Both the position numbers and the translations under genes were made by a program. A DNA stretch of 64,000 bases from Salipaludibacillus neizhouensis (GTDB lineage: Bacteria; Bacillota; Bacilli; Bacillales; Salisediminibacteriaceae): the NCBI RefSeq assembly GCF_002886185.1, contig NZ_KZ614148.1, positions 102,620-166,619 of the forward strand, in the 5' to 3' direction. Positions 1 to 13,954 of the stretch are shown here, one piece after another (within the stretch, counting starts at the first letter, position 1; every line of letters starts with the position of its first letter). Below the pieces are notes generated by a model, which had not been told where the DNA came from, did not search any database, and saw only the letters and a program-made list of their open reading frames with translations.

Positions 1-105
1 CAGCTGACTAGGAGTTTTTTTGCTGTTATTTCAAAGAAACAATAATTGATTTTCTCCTCGATATTAAGTAAACTAAAGTTTGACCTAATGGGGGTGGAAC
101 AAGTA

Positions 106-426
106 ATGTTGAATTTACCACAATTTATAATTGCAGTATTATTATATTTTATTTTGTTTTTTGGAATTGGTTTTATTTTGAATATGCTTCTTCGTTCAAC
201 TTGGACGATGGCTATCATTTATCCGATTGTTATTTTCTTTATGGTTGATGACTCAGGAATCTTTAGCTACTTTACAAATGCAGGAGAATCTTTCGCATTA
301 TTAGGCGATGGTTTATTATCATTAACTGCAATTGATATTATTATATTAACTGCTGGTATGATCGGAGCTTTATTATCAGGTCTTGCAATTAAAATGCTTC
401 GTAATAGAGGATATCAAATGTTTTAA
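106..426 (+). CDS. yuiB: YuiB-like small membrane protein
   Basis: This 106-residue hydrophobic protein resembles Bacillus YuiB, a membrane protein of unknown function. Three hydrophobic stretches are visible: an N-terminal helix (about residues 5-30, with FFGIGFILNMLLR), a second around 31-46, and a C-terminal one (about 75-97) ending in a basic tail. I chose ATG 106 because a GGGGGTGG ribosome binding site lies just upstream; an in-frame ATG at 46 lacks one. The gene order yuiB-yuiC-yuiD is the same as in B. subtilis, which supports the name. Function is unknown. Confidence 0.8.
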   Translation: MLNLPQFIIAVLLYFILFFGIGFILNMLLRSTWTMAIIYPIVIFFMVDDSGIFSYFTNAGESFALLGDGLLSLTAIDIIILTAGMIGALLSGLAIKMLRNRGYQMF

Positions 427-553
427 GTGAATTGGCATGTCAATTAGTCAACTATGACTATTGGCATGCCTTTTATTTTGGCTTTTTTCAGATGAATATT
501 GAATACTCTTCGCATGTTAGGGCAACCTTGATTGATGAGAGGAGTGTCCAAAG

Positions 554-1207
554 ATGAATGTATTTCAGAGAACATTAAAAATGATTGCATTATTTGGATT
601 ATTTATTGGAGCGCTATTATCGACATACATCGGTATTACAAATGTAAGTCTTCTGCAATTAAAAGAATCTGTATCAGATATAGCAGTTATGAAGGATGCA
701 ACGCGAAAAGAAGAAGTTGAGGAATTACCTAGTGACCCAACCAAGTCAGATGTTAATAACAATGACATGGTAACAGTTATGTCAGAAGCCGGCTATCCAA
801 AAAAAGAAGTGATTGCAACCGGGTATACAGCTGGTATCGAATCAACAGGGAAATCCGAAGAACACCCTGAATATGGAATAACGTTTTCAGGCGTGAAGGT
901 AAAGCGTGATCTTTATTCCACTGTTGCTGCGGATCCAGAAGTGTTTCCGATAGGTACTATACTGTTTATACCAGGGTATGGTTACGGAGTAGTAGCGGAT
1001 ACTGGGTCAGCTATTAAAGGAAATATATTGGATTTGTATTATGAGACGGTGGAAGATGTATATAATCTATGGGGGAAAAAATCAGTAGAGGTATTTGTTA
1101 TAGAAGAAGGGGCCGGGCTACTGACTGATGACACGTTAGAGGATTTAAATGAAGCGGAGGAAGTACAGGGATTTAGAGAATTGTATCCAGGAGAAAAAAA
1201 CTCATAA
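554..1207 (+). CDS. yuiC: YuiC-like 3D-domain protein (secreted or membrane-anchored)
   Basis: The 217-residue product has one N-terminal membrane anchor or signal segment (about residues 8-30), a charged linker, and a C-terminal 3D domain (about 85-190) named after its conserved aspartates; the block around [18 protein letters not shown] carries them. 3D domains share the MltA/double-psi barrel fold of lytic transglycosylases, and B. subtilis YuiC belongs to the stationary-phase/spore peptidoglycan-cleaving group, so cell-wall cleavage outside the membrane is the likely role. The start has a GAGAGGAG site. It lies downstream of yuiB and converges with yuiD across a shared terminator. Confidence 0.85.
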   Translation: MNVFQRTLKMIALFGLFIGALLSTYIGITNVSLLQLKESVSDIAVMKDATRKEEVEELPSDPTKSDVNNNDMVTVMSEAGYPKKEVIATGYTAGIESTGKSEEHPEYGITFSGVKVKRDLYSTVAADPEVFPIGTILFIPGYGYGVVADTGSAIKGNILDLYYETVEDVYNLWGKKSVEVFVIEEGAGLLTDDTLEDLNEAEEVQGFRELYPGEKNS

Positions 1208-1240
1208 AAAAATGCTGGGTAATATAGCCAGCATTTTTTT
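1204..1240. terminator. Bidirectional terminator between yuiC and yuiD
   Basis: An AATGCTGG/CCAGCATT hairpin is flanked by A-runs on one side and T-runs on the other, so it can end transcription of both convergent genes. Confidence 0.85.
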
Positions 1241-1715
1241 AGTATAGGATTGCATGAGCAGAGAGAGCAATAATTATACCAAGTAATCCACCGAAAAAAA
1301 CTTCTATCGGTTGATGACCTAACAGTTCTTTTAGTTCCTTGCGTTTCTCCTGCTCTTTTTTTTCAGGCCAATTTTTCATTTCTAAGACAATTTTATTGTA
1401 ATCAGTTACGAGTCGGTTAACGACAGTCGCTTGTTCCCCAGCATGGCGACGAACACCAGTGGCATCAAACATAACGATAATCCCAAAGATAGCCGAAAGT
1501 GCAAAGAACGTAGAGTCTAGACCGTACTCCAAGGCAATTGCAGTAGATAAAGCAGTTACAGCTCCAGAGTGTGAACTAGGCATCCCCCCCGTACTAGTAA
1601 ATAATGTCCAATCAAATTTTCTAGATGCAATAAATTGGAGAGGTATTTTGATAAATTGAGCAAATACAATTGTGAAAAGTGCAATCCATAAAGGGAAGTT
1701 TGTTAATATCTCCAT
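1239..1715 (-). CDS. yuiD: Divergent PAP2-family membrane protein YuiD
   Basis: The 158-residue protein matches the divergent PAP2 (acid phosphatase/vanadium-dependent haloperoxidase-related) family. It is strongly hydrophobic, with an N-terminal helix, the family motif TGGMPSSHSGAVTAL around residues 41-55 and a GVRRHAGEQA segment further on, which carry the His/Ser residues expected of the phosphatase-like site. Substrate is unknown; a lipid phosphate is plausible. Length agrees with B. subtilis YuiD. It is transcribed toward yuiC and shares its terminator. Confidence 0.85.
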   Translation of the reverse strand: MEILTNFPLWIALFTIVFAQFIKIPLQFIASRKFDWTLFTSTGGMPSSHSGAVTALSTAIALEYGLDSTFFALSAIFGIIVMFDATGVRRHAGEQATVVNRLVTDYNKIVLEMKNWPEKKEQEKRKELKELLGHQPIEVFFGGLLGIIIALSAHAILY

Positions 1716-2257
1716 AAAGTATTTATTTCCTTTCTAGACAATGCTTCAAATTTACGACACATATTAAAAAACAATAATTTTAATTATAACATAGGAAGCT
1801 CTAAAGCTTGTTCTGTAACATCGTTATTTCAAATATACTTTTCCCTTTTCACGACTTCTTTAAACGAAGAGAAAGATGGAATAGACCTGGACTTATTATC
1901 ATATTTAAAACCTAAAAAAATCAAAAAAGTCGTTTAATTGTTAAGAAACAGGGTAATTAGTAGTGAATCACAGACTTTGAGTATATTGCTAGTATTGACA
2001 GCTGAGGAGAGGATATAGCCATTGTAAACACGTTACTGACGATAAGGATATTATTTCCTGAATAATAAGAGAATTTGTGCCTGTATAAGTTTTGTGGTTA
2101 TTATTGATTTGTTTTATGATATTTAATAGGCGAATATACGAAAAAATAATTTTCATTTTCCGAAAAAAATATTATATCACCAATTCATTCTAGTCTTCAG
2201 ACAGTGTTACATAATTTAAGATATCTCAAGATAGTAAAAAGAAGGGGGGATATACCA
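1716..2257. other. Intergenic region upstream of the TRAP operon
   Basis: About 540 bases of AT-rich DNA hold the divergent promoters of yuiD and the TRAP operon. I see no convincing ORF, RNA structure or well-spaced promoter; a TTGACA near 1995 has no good -10 partner. Confidence 0.5.
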
Positions 2258-2821
2258 TTGGAAAGCTCGCAAACAAAAGAACCGAAAAAGAAAGCGCAAA
2301 ATAAAGTATTTAAAGTGCTAGACGCCTCGCTTCATACAGCAGAGAAATTTATCCTTAGTTGGTCCATCATTGTTATTTCGGTCATGACTTGTGGAAATGT
2401 TTTGACTAGGATAATTACAGGTTCTAGTTGGCACTTTGCAGCTGAAATTAGTCGATTGGCTGTAATAGTAGCTACCTTTTTGGGAATTAGTTATGCTGCA
2501 AGGAAGGGAAGACACATAAGTATGTCTGCCTTTTTTGATTTATCTCCAAAACCTGTTAAAAAGTTTTTAGCTATCTTTAACCCTTTAGTTACTGCAATAG
2601 TCTTAATTACCATCGGTTACTTTGGAACAATTTACACATACGGGATCTACGAGACAGGTCGTACTACAGCAGCCCTTGAATTCCCTTTTTGGTTAATGGT
2701 AGTAGCTATTCCATTAGGTTGTTTTATCGGCGCTATTCAATTTTTACGCAATATGTGGATGAACATAGTTAATAAAGAAATTTATATTGCAGAGGATAAA
2801 AAGGACTATGACGAACAATAA
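2258..2821 (+). CDS. dctQ: TRAP transporter small permease (DctQ type)
   Basis: The 187-residue protein has four predicted membrane helices and the DctQ pattern: a long first helix (FILSWSIIVISVMTCGNVLTRII) and the AAEISRLAVIVATFLG...ARKGRHI segment typical of the family. It forms the small membrane subunit of a tripartite ATP-independent periplasmic-type transporter with the next two genes. I chose TTG 2258 because a GAAGGGGGGAT site precedes it; an in-frame ATG at 2204 has none. The substrate, probably an organic acid, cannot be read from the sequence. Confidence 0.85.
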   Translation: MESSQTKEPKKKAQNKVFKVLDASLHTAEKFILSWSIIVISVMTCGNVLTRIITGSSWHFAAEISRLAVIVATFLGISYAARKGRHISMSAFFDLSPKPVKKFLAIFNPLVTAIVLITIGYFGTIYTYGIYETGRTTAALEFPFWLMVVAIPLGCFIGAIQFLRNMWMNIVNKEIYIAEDKKDYDEQ

Positions 2822-2910
2822 AACATTAGATTGTCAGTGGGAACTGTCTATATGTAATAAACAAAATAGATAAGAATTTTCGAAAAAATAGGACGGTGGA
2901 GGAATCGACG

Positions 2911-4185
2911 ATGATTTGGACATTACTGGGCATTATGGTTATTTTACTCCTAATGGGTTTTCCGATGATGATTCCTATGATCGCAGGACCTTTAGTTATT
3001 ATTTTATTTTTCATGGATAACTTAGATCCGACGATTATGATTCAACAGATGGTTGAGGGAATATCATCATATGTATTAATTGCTGTTCCACTATTTATAT
3101 TTGCCGCCGATATCATGACGTCAGGAAGAACTTCGAACAAATTGCTAGATTTTGTTGGAGCGTTTATTGGGCATATTCGCGGAGGATATGCGATAACCAC
3201 GGCAGCAGCTTGTACGCTTTTTGGATCTATTTCAGGTTCAACGCAAGCAACTGTAGTAGCTATTGGGAAACCAATGCGTGAGCGATTATTAAAGGTCGGA
3301 TATAAAGATTCAAGTGCTATCGCCTTAATTATCAATGCAAGTGATATTGCACTTTTAATTCCGCCGAGTATAGGAATGATCATTTACGCATTAGTTTCTG
3401 ACGCTTCTGTAGGGGACTTATTTATCGCTGGTATAGGTCCAGGCGTATTAATTTTTCTCTTTTTTGCAACGTATTCTTATATTCATGCAAGAATATATAA
3501 TATCCCTCTGGGGCCTAAAATGCCTTGGAAAGAAAGAGGGAATGTCACATTAAAAGCACTTTTACCATTAGGCTTTCCGATTATTATCATTGGAGGTATT
3601 TACACTGGTCAATTTACACCGACAGAAGCAGCAGGAGTTTCTGTGTTATATGCACTAATACTTGAAGTGTTAATTTACAAGACGATTAAATTTAAAGAAA
3701 TTCCTGGAATAGCATTGTCTTCCGGTATCGTTACTTCTGCGGTATTTGTACTCGTAGCAGGCGGTCAAGCATTTTCTTGGGTCATCTCTTTCTTAAGAAT
3801 TCCAAGAATGTTAACAGATGCTGTCATGGGTCCCGATCCTTCAGCATTATATGTATTACTTATCGTATCTATCTTTTTCTTCATTGGATGTATGTTCGTA
3901 GATCCAATTGTGGTGATATTAATATTAACTCCAATTTTTGCTCCAGTTGCTACTGCAGCAGGAATTGATCCAATACATTTAGGGGTAGTCATCGTATTCC
4001 AAGCGGCTTTGGGCTCAGCAACGCCACCGTTTGGGGTTGATATATTTACAGCAAGTTCGGTGTTTAATAAATCCTATTTGGATGTCATACGCGGAACACC
4101 GCCGTACATTGTAATGTTATTAATTGTTTCAGTTTTAGTAGTTGTTTTTGAGGATATCTCACTTTTCTTACTGAATATGTTTTAA
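2911..4185 (+). CDS. dctM: TRAP transporter large permease (DctM type)
   Basis: The 424-residue protein consists almost entirely of membrane helices and has DctM family blocks: the start LLGIMVILLLMGFPM, the CTLFGSISGSTQATVVAIG segment (about residues 102-120), and the C-terminal LGSATPPFGVDIFTASSVF motif. It is the ion-coupled transport channel of the TRAP system. ATG 2911 is preferred over the in-frame GTG 2896 because GGTGGAGG precedes it at the right distance. It lies 89 bases downstream of dctQ in the same operon. Confidence 0.9.
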   Translation: MIWTLLGIMVILLLMGFPMMIPMIAGPLVIILFFMDNLDPTIMIQQMVEGISSYVLIAVPLFIFAADIMTSGRTSNKLLDFVGAFIGHIRGGYAITTAAACTLFGSISGSTQATVVAIGKPMRERLLKVGYKDSSAIALIINASDIALLIPPSIGMIIYALVSDASVGDLFIAGIGPGVLIFLFFATYSYIHARIYNIPLGPKMPWKERGNVTLKALLPLGFPIIIIGGIYTGQFTPTEAAGVSVLYALILEVLIYKTIKFKEIPGIALSSGIVTSAVFVLVAGGQAFSWVISFLRIPRMLTDAVMGPDPSALYVLLIVSIFFFIGCMFVDPIVVILILTPIFAPVATAAGIDPIHLGVVIVFQAALGSATPPFGVDIFTASSVFNKSYLDVIRGTPPYIVMLLIVSVLVVVFEDISLFLLNMF

Positions 4186-4244
4186 TAGTAGGGTTAAAGA
4201 GTGTAGATATTTTTAAAATAAAATTTTATGGGGGTATTCACATT

Positions 4245-5375
4245 ATGTTAAAGAAAAAAGGTTTATTAGCTAGCATGTTGTCTTTTGGATTAGTTCTTGC
4301 TGCTTGTGGCGGTAATGACGAAACGGAGAATAATGGCGGTACAAATGAAGCGGCAAATGAAGGAACAAACAATGGCGAGGCCGTTGAAAATAACGGTGGA
4401 AACGAAGAAGCTGTTGAAGTTGAAGCGCAAGAATGGCGCTTTGTAACAGAAGAAACAGAAGGGCAAGTCCAAAATGTATATGCTGAAGAGTTTGCTGAAT
4501 TAGTCAGTGAAAAATCTGGTGGACAGATTTCAATCGATGTATATGGTTTTGGGGAATTAGGTAGTGAAGTAGACCAAGTTGAACAATTATCAACCGGTGT
4601 TGTAGAATTTGCAATTATTTCTCCAGGTTTCACAGGTACACTCGTACCTGAGGGAAATATTTTTGCCCTTCAATTCTTGTTTGATGATGATCAGGAACTG
4701 AATCAGCAGGTATTGAATGAAAGTGAAGCTATTAATGAGCATTTAGCTGGTAAATATGTTGAACAAGGTATTATGCCATTAGCTTTCTGGACAGAGGGTG
4801 CTATGCAGTGGACTGGAAGCAGTGCACTACAATCTCCTGATGACTTTGATGGTTTCCAAATGAGAACACAGGAATCACCGTTAATTCTTGAGTCTTATGA
4901 AGCATATGATGCTAATCCAACAGCAATGAGCTGGGGAGAACTTTATACTGGACTTCAGCAAGGTGCTGTAGAAGGTCAAGAAAACCCACTTTTCTTTATT
5001 GAAGATGCAAACTTTCATGAAGTGCAAGACCACTTGACGATTTCAAATCACAATATGTATGTAACGATGACAACTGTAAATCCTGATTTCTATGAGGGAT
5101 TAGATGACGCAACAAAAACAATTGTTGATGAGTCTATTGAGGAAATGAAATCTCGATCTTTTGAAATTCAAGCTGAGCAAAATGATGCTGCTTTAGGTTT
5201 AATTGAAGAAGCAACAGATACTCCTACAGAAGTATATGAGCTTTCTGAAGAAGAGCGAGATGCATTCCGTGAACTAGCTGTACCAGTTCGTGATTCCTAT
5301 CGTGATGAAAGTGAAGACGCTGGAATGATTCTAGATATGCTTCAAGATGAGATTGAAGCGGCACAGGGTAACTAA
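4245..5375 (+). CDS. dctP: TRAP transporter solute-binding lipoprotein (DctP type)
   Basis: The 376-residue protein starts with a lipoprotein signal ending in the lipobox LVLAAC (Cys 21) and a low-complexity Asn/Glu/Gly linker, then a DctP-like binding domain. Family landmarks are the ISIDVYGFGELGSEVDQVEQLSTGVVEFAI block, a MRTQESPLILE segment carrying the arginine that normally contacts a carboxylate, and GLQQGAVEGQENPL. It catches the ligand outside the membrane and hands it to DctQM. It is the last gene of the operon, closed by a strong terminator. The ligand is unknown. Confidence 0.9.
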   Translation: MLKKKGLLASMLSFGLVLAACGGNDETENNGGTNEAANEGTNNGEAVENNGGNEEAVEVEAQEWRFVTEETEGQVQNVYAEEFAELVSEKSGGQISIDVYGFGELGSEVDQVEQLSTGVVEFAIISPGFTGTLVPEGNIFALQFLFDDDQELNQQVLNESEAINEHLAGKYVEQGIMPLAFWTEGAMQWTGSSALQSPDDFDGFQMRTQESPLILESYEAYDANPTAMSWGELYTGLQQGAVEGQENPLFFIEDANFHEVQDHLTISNHNMYVTMTTVNPDFYEGLDDATKTIVDESIEEMKSRSFEIQAEQNDAALGLIEEATDTPTEVYELSEEERDAFRELAVPVRDSYRDESEDAGMILDMLQDEIEAAQGN

Positions 5376-5390
5376 TAAGTAATTTTTAAA

Positions 5391-5420
5391 AAGCTAGAGG
5401 GCTATCCTCTAGCTTTTTTT
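5391..5420 (+). terminator. Terminator of the TRAP operon
   Basis: AAGCTAGAGG pairs with TCCTCTAGCTT and is followed by seven Ts. Confidence 0.9.
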
Positions 5421-5485
5421 GTCGTAATTGAACCAAAGAAGTACAGGATTAAAAAATTTTATGCTTTATTTTAGTGAGAATTGGA

Positions 5486-5515
5486 TTGACAATCACCTTG
5501 AAGAAGTGATAAATT
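5486..5515 (+). promoter_or_regulatory. Candidate sigma-A promoter for yuiF
   Basis: TTGACA is followed after 17-18 bases by ATAAAT/TAAATT, upstream of the yuiF ribosome binding site AGAGGGG. The -35 is perfect and the -10 is weak. Confidence 0.5.
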
Positions 5516-5578
5516 AGTCTAGGTTTTTCACGTTACCGATTTATCACAATAAAGGATTTTCAGAGGGGTTTTGTTACA

Positions 5579-6925
5579 ATGAATGCTGTAGTATTGGCTG
5601 TTCTCGTCATGATTATATTAAGTTTAGCAAGGATACACGTCGTTATAGCTCTGATTGGAGGGGCAATAGTTGGTGGTATTGTTGCCGGGTTTTCTGTTAC
5701 AGAAACGTTGGAAATTTTTACGGGAGGTTTAGGTGCAAATGCAAGTATTGCTCTCAGTTATGCAATGCTAGGAGCTTTTGCAGTAGCTATAAACTTCACT
5801 GGATTACCAAACCTTATGGTAAAAGGGGCAATTCGTCTTGTTGGTAAAAATGAAGAAACCAGAAGAAAAACGATGACGAAAGTAATTCTCTTGTTTATCG
5901 TTGCGATTGTCGCTTGTTTTTCTCAGAATCTAGTTCCAGTTCATATTGCTTTTATCCCAATATTAGTTCCTCCACTTCTACTAATCTTTAATGAACTCGC
6001 TCTTGATAGAAGAGCGGTCGCTACTGCATTAACATTTGGATTAAAAGCACCATATATATTAATTCCAGCTGGATATGGATTCATATTTCACGAGATATTG
6101 GTTACGAATATGGAAGAAAGCGGAATGAGTGTTGAAATGGGGATGGTCCCTCAAGCTTTGGCTTTGCCTGTATTAGGGATGTTAATTGGGTTATTATTTG
6201 CAATCTTTGTTAGTTACCGAAAAGAAAGACCTTATCACAATAAAGAAATAGTCGAAGAGTCAGTGACTTCGGGGGACAAAAATTATACAACGACAGGAAT
6301 AGTTATTTCTATCATATCTATTGTTGTCGTTTTAATTGCACAAGTAGTGACAGATTCAATGATTTTCGGTGCACTTTCAGGGTTAATTATCTTATACTGT
6401 TATTTTGGGGTTTTACATTTTAGAAAAGAATTTACATTGAATCAAACAGATCAGTTAATGACTAGTGGTATGAAGATGCTTGCTTTCATAGGTTTCGTTA
6501 TGATTGCAGCGGGTGGATTTGCGGAGGTTATTAGAGAAACGGGCCACGTAGAATCTCTCGTTACATCAACGTCGGATTGGATAGGTGGTAATCACGGATT
6601 AGCGGCAATAATCATGCTCATTATCGGTCTATTTATTACAATGGGTATTGGTTCATCTTTTGCAACCATACCAATTATTACAGCTATATTTGTACCGTTA
6701 GCTGTTGCGATAGGAATGTCGCCTATGGCAACTATTGCTCTCATTGGAACTGCCGGAGCACTTGGTGACGCTGGATCCCCGGCTTCTGATAGTACTTTGG
6801 GTCCTACAGCTGGTTTGAATGCTGACGGACAGCATAATCACATTTGGGATACATGTGTCCCAACTTTCCTTCATTTTAATATTCCTCTCATTATATTTGG
6901 TTGGTTATCTGCAATTATTTTATAA
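5579..6925 (+). CDS. yuiF: YuiF-like Na+/H+ antiporter or amino-acid transporter family protein
   Basis: The 448-residue membrane protein closely resembles B. subtilis YuiF, a member of the Na+/H+ antiporter (NhaC/ion transporter superfamily) group annotated as a putative amino-acid or sodium/proton transporter. Some 11-12 hydrophobic helices are visible; conserved blocks include SYAMLGAFAVAINFTGLPNLM (about residues 60-80), CFSQNLVPVHIAFIPILVPPLL and GDAGSPASDSTLGPTAGLNADGQHNHIWDTC near the C-terminus. It is monocistronic, ended by a hairpin at 6995. In B. subtilis it likewise lies between yuiE and bioY (yuiG). The substrate is unproven. Confidence 0.85.
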   Translation: MNAVVLAVLVMIILSLARIHVVIALIGGAIVGGIVAGFSVTETLEIFTGGLGANASIALSYAMLGAFAVAINFTGLPNLMVKGAIRLVGKNEETRRKTMTKVILLFIVAIVACFSQNLVPVHIAFIPILVPPLLLIFNELALDRRAVATALTFGLKAPYILIPAGYGFIFHEILVTNMEESGMSVEMGMVPQALALPVLGMLIGLLFAIFVSYRKERPYHNKEIVEESVTSGDKNYTTTGIVISIISIVVVLIAQVVTDSMIFGALSGLIILYCYFGVLHFRKEFTLNQTDQLMTSGMKMLAFIGFVMIAAGGFAEVIRETGHVESLVTSTSDWIGGNHGLAAIIMLIIGLFITMGIGSSFATIPIITAIFVPLAVAIGMSPMATIALIGTAGALGDAGSPASDSTLGPTAGLNADGQHNHIWDTCVPTFLHFNIPLIIFGWLSAIIL

Positions 6926-6994
6926 CAACTATTGAGGATGTTCGCATACATTATAATAGAAGGTAATAGTATTCAAGCATAAGTGAAAATAGTT

Positions 6995-7037
6995 AAAAGC
7001 TGTCTTAAGGTGATTGGTATCTCTAGGCAGCTTTTTT
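6995..7037 (+). terminator. Terminator of yuiF
   Basis: AAAAGCTG pairs with CAGCTTTT across a loop and ends in a T-run. Confidence 0.7.
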
Positions 7038-7084
7038 GCTAGGTAAGTATAGAACGGTGTTTTTGAGGGGGATATGGTATTTTT

Positions 7085-7205
7085 TTAGTCCTGCAGTTTC
7101 CTTTTCGACCTGAGTACTCGAATGCGCTCTAGGAGGACCCTTTCCGTGGGCAAGGCTTCAGCTAGTTGCTTCTTTTCCAGGACGAGCCTATCCCTCGCAT
7201 CATCG
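7085..7205. other. GC-richer intergenic block of unknown role
   Basis: Between the yuiF and bioY terminators lies about 120 bases that are clearly richer in GC than the flanks, with no ORF. Its composition suggests a structured RNA or a fragment of an intergenic repeat. I cannot assign it to a family. Confidence 0.35.
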
Positions 7206-7241
7206 ATGAATTCAATAAATGATATCAAAGACAATATTCAA

Positions 7242-7279
7242 AAAAGGTGCTGTTCCTATATGTGGAATAGCACCTTTTA
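7242..7279 (-). terminator. Terminator of bioY
   Basis: On the minus strand AAAGGTGCTATTCC pairs with GGAACAGCACCTTT, with one mismatch, and is followed by a T-run. Confidence 0.85.
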
Positions 7280-7325
7280 AAAATCATTTAAAAATAATGA
7301 CGTATTTTAAAGGACTGGAGTAAAA

Positions 7326-7913
7326 TTATGAAGCAACTGGTTTTTTGGGACTAGATTTGTTTATAGCCTTGAGAAGCTTCGGGGCCAAGGTTGCTGCAAA
7401 CCCTACTAATACAAAATCTTTTAGAAAAAATGGTACCATGCTTACTGCAATAGGGATGAACTGTACATCGGTTAGCCCTAAAATAAAATGACTATGTAAA
7501 TATAAATAAGGAACGCCTATTAAATAATTAAGGATAAGACCAACATAACTTGAAAGATAAAAAGTGAATAATGATGGTTGTTGATTCAACTCAATGATTA
7601 AACCTACTATATAAGCAAGCGCTATAAAAGAAAGCAAAAAACCGAAAGTAGGAGAAGTTACAGTGTGAAAACCTCCTACGAAACCTGCGAAAACAGGAAC
7701 TCCAATTAGACCTAACATCAAATATCCTGTCATAGCAAAAGCAGCTAACCTTTTTCCAAGTAAGATACCTGCTAAAATTGCGACAACGGTTTGAAAAGTT
7801 AAGGGGACAGTGCCGATAGTAATAATTGCTGTTAAGTTCGCTCCTATTGCCATTAGAGCTATAAATATAGCTCCTTTTGTAAGATCTGTTGCAGTAAATT
7901 TTTTATTGTTCAT
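7326..7913 (-). CDS. bioY: Biotin ECF transporter S component BioY
   Basis: The 195-residue membrane protein matches BioY, the biotin-binding S subunit of an energy-coupling-factor transporter. It shows six hydrophobic helices and BioY blocks: an N-terminal FIALMAIGANLTAIITIGTVPLTFQT segment, the GYLMLGLIGVPVFAGFVGG loop and the GFLLSFIALAYIVGLIIE helix. It works with shared EcfA/EcfT subunits encoded elsewhere. A BirA operator overlaps its promoter, so biotin should repress it. It is the equivalent of B. subtilis yuiG, in the same place beside yuiF. Confidence 0.9.
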   Translation of the reverse strand: MNNKKFTATDLTKGAIFIALMAIGANLTAIITIGTVPLTFQTVVAILAGILLGKRLAAFAMTGYLMLGLIGVPVFAGFVGGFHTVTSPTFGFLLSFIALAYIVGLIIELNQQPSLFTFYLSSYVGLILNYLIGVPYLYLHSHFILGLTDVQFIPIAVSMVPFFLKDFVLVGFAATLAPKLLKAINKSSPKKPVAS

Positions 7914-7931
7914 GGAAATAACCTCTCTCTC

Positions 7932-7966
7932 TATTGTTAACCTTTAAATATTACTGGTTAACAATA
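7932..7966 (-). promoter_or_regulatory. BirA operator of bioY
   Basis: A perfect inverted repeat TATTGTTAACC-N13-GGTTAACAATA matches the known BirA operator geometry (GTTAAC cores 15 bases apart). It directly follows the bioY -10 element, so bound BirA-biotinyl-AMP would block initiation. Confidence 0.93.
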
Positions 7967-7995
7967 GAATACTTGCACTAAGAGTGTAAAGTCAA
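7966..7995 (-). promoter_or_regulatory. bioY promoter
   Basis: On the minus strand TTGACT and TATTCT are 18 bases apart, and the start point would fall inside the BirA operator. Confidence 0.7.
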
Positions 7996-8195
7996 TATAA
8001 ATTCACAATTTTAATAACCAGCATATAATGAATTGGTTGTTACAGTTGTTTTTCCAGTTATTTGATCCAATAAATTGTGTGTAAGGGATCGACTCTTTTC
8101 TTCTGGCATACTAAAATAATGCGAGATGAATAGGTTGTCCAATTAGTAGTAAGAGGAAGAAAGGTATATTAGATCTTTCAATTTAATAAAAGGTA

Positions 8196-8224
8196 TTGAC
8201 GAGACAAATAAACGTCTTTATAAT
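8196..8224 (+). promoter_or_regulatory. rrn promoter P1
   Basis: TTGACG and a perfect TATAAT are separated by 17 bases, about 415 bases upstream of 16S. Tandem promoters are usual for Bacillus rrn operons. Confidence 0.85.
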
Positions 8225-8350
8225 AGGTCAAGTCGCAAAATAATATTTAAAATGGTGTTGCGCAGAAGCAACTATCCTGATATAATATTAATTGTTGTCG
8301 CAATTTGATTCGACGTAATTAAAACATATTATACATTTTGAAAATAGGTG

Positions 8351-8380
8351 TTGACATCATATTTGAAATAATGTTATGAT
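8351..8380 (+). promoter_or_regulatory. rrn promoter P2
   Basis: A perfect TTGACA is followed after 18 bases by TATGAT, downstream of P1 and within the 16S leader region. Confidence 0.75.
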
Positions 8381-8639
8381 ATGAAAGTCGCCAAAAACGA
8401 CTGACACAATTTATATTCGATTCAGTGAAAAACTAGATTTCATTAATAAGTGGAATTGAGTTATTGAATCAGATATTTTAGATGACCTTTGAAAACTAAA
8501 CAAAAAGCCAAGCAAAGTGGGATATTTTAAAATATCCCGTCAAATGAAACAAATCGTTGAATGGTAACATTCGACAAACGCCAGACGAAAGTTTGGTTTT
8601 GATGTCTAGGACATCAAGCTTGATGATAAGTCATCATAC

Positions 8640-10210
<1,571 letters not shown>

Positions 10211-10601
10211 AAGGAGCATTTAAGCTCAACTTATTGAATCGAACTTTGTCTTGGACTTTTTGTTTAGTTTTGAGAGGTTAGTCTCTCAAAGCTTCTTTTC
10301 TTTGAAAGAAGCCTTTGTCCTTTGAAAACTGGATAACGAAATGACTGAAAAGAATCACCGGTTATACCCTTTGAATACGTTCAAAGAAAGTGAACCGAGT
10401 GTCTTAGATGTAGGCTAAGAAAGACGCCACCAATTGTGAGTGGAAATTATCCGAAGAATTTTATATTCGAAGATAATTTTTGCAAGGAGAACCAAGGAGA
10501 TCGAGGAAGCAAATGACGAATCCCCGGAGCGTACAACCGTACGTGAGGAGATGAGGAGTGCAGCTGACGATGAGATCTGCCGGTAATCCGCAACAAAAAA
10601 T
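10211..10601 (+). other. 16S-23S spacer without tRNA genes
   Basis: The 390-base spacer contains the processing-stem sequence (CTTTGAAAACTGGATAACG, found again in complementary form after 23S) but no tRNA-Ile or tRNA-Ala, unlike some other rrn operons of the family. Confidence 0.8.
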
Positions 10602-13542
<2,941 letters not shown>

Positions 13543-13617
13543 TGTTTTACTCTAAGCAACGATTCTTTTCAGTCCATCACGTTATCCAGTTTTGAGAGGT
13601 CAACGACCACTCACTAT

Positions 13618-13734
<117 letters not shown>

Positions 13735-13755
13735 GTAAATATTTTAATTAATGTT

Positions 13756-13831
13756 GGGGCCTTAGCTCAGCTGGGAGAGCGCCTGCCTTGCACGCAGGAG
13801 GTCAGCGGTTCGATCCCGCTAGGCTCCACCA
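13756..13831 (+). tRNA. tRNA-Ala(TGC)
   Basis: Full cloverleaf with encoded CCA; the anticodon loop CTTGCAC gives TGC. First tRNA after 5S. Confidence 0.97.
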
Positions 13832-13866
13832 ATATTTTAAAATATATTATCTATTATTAATGTTAT

Positions 13867-13943
13867 GGCGGTGTAGCTCAGCTGGCTAGAGCGTACGGTT
13901 CATACCCGTGAGGTCGGGGGTTCGATCCCCTCCGCCGCTACCA
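13867..13943 (+). tRNA. tRNA-Met(CAT)
   Basis: Cloverleaf of 77 bases with CCA; the anticodon loop TTCATAC gives CAT. It resembles the elongator-type Met tRNA of Bacillus; the CAT class cannot be fully resolved by eye. Confidence 0.93.
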
Positions 13944-13954
13944 TAATTATTTTT

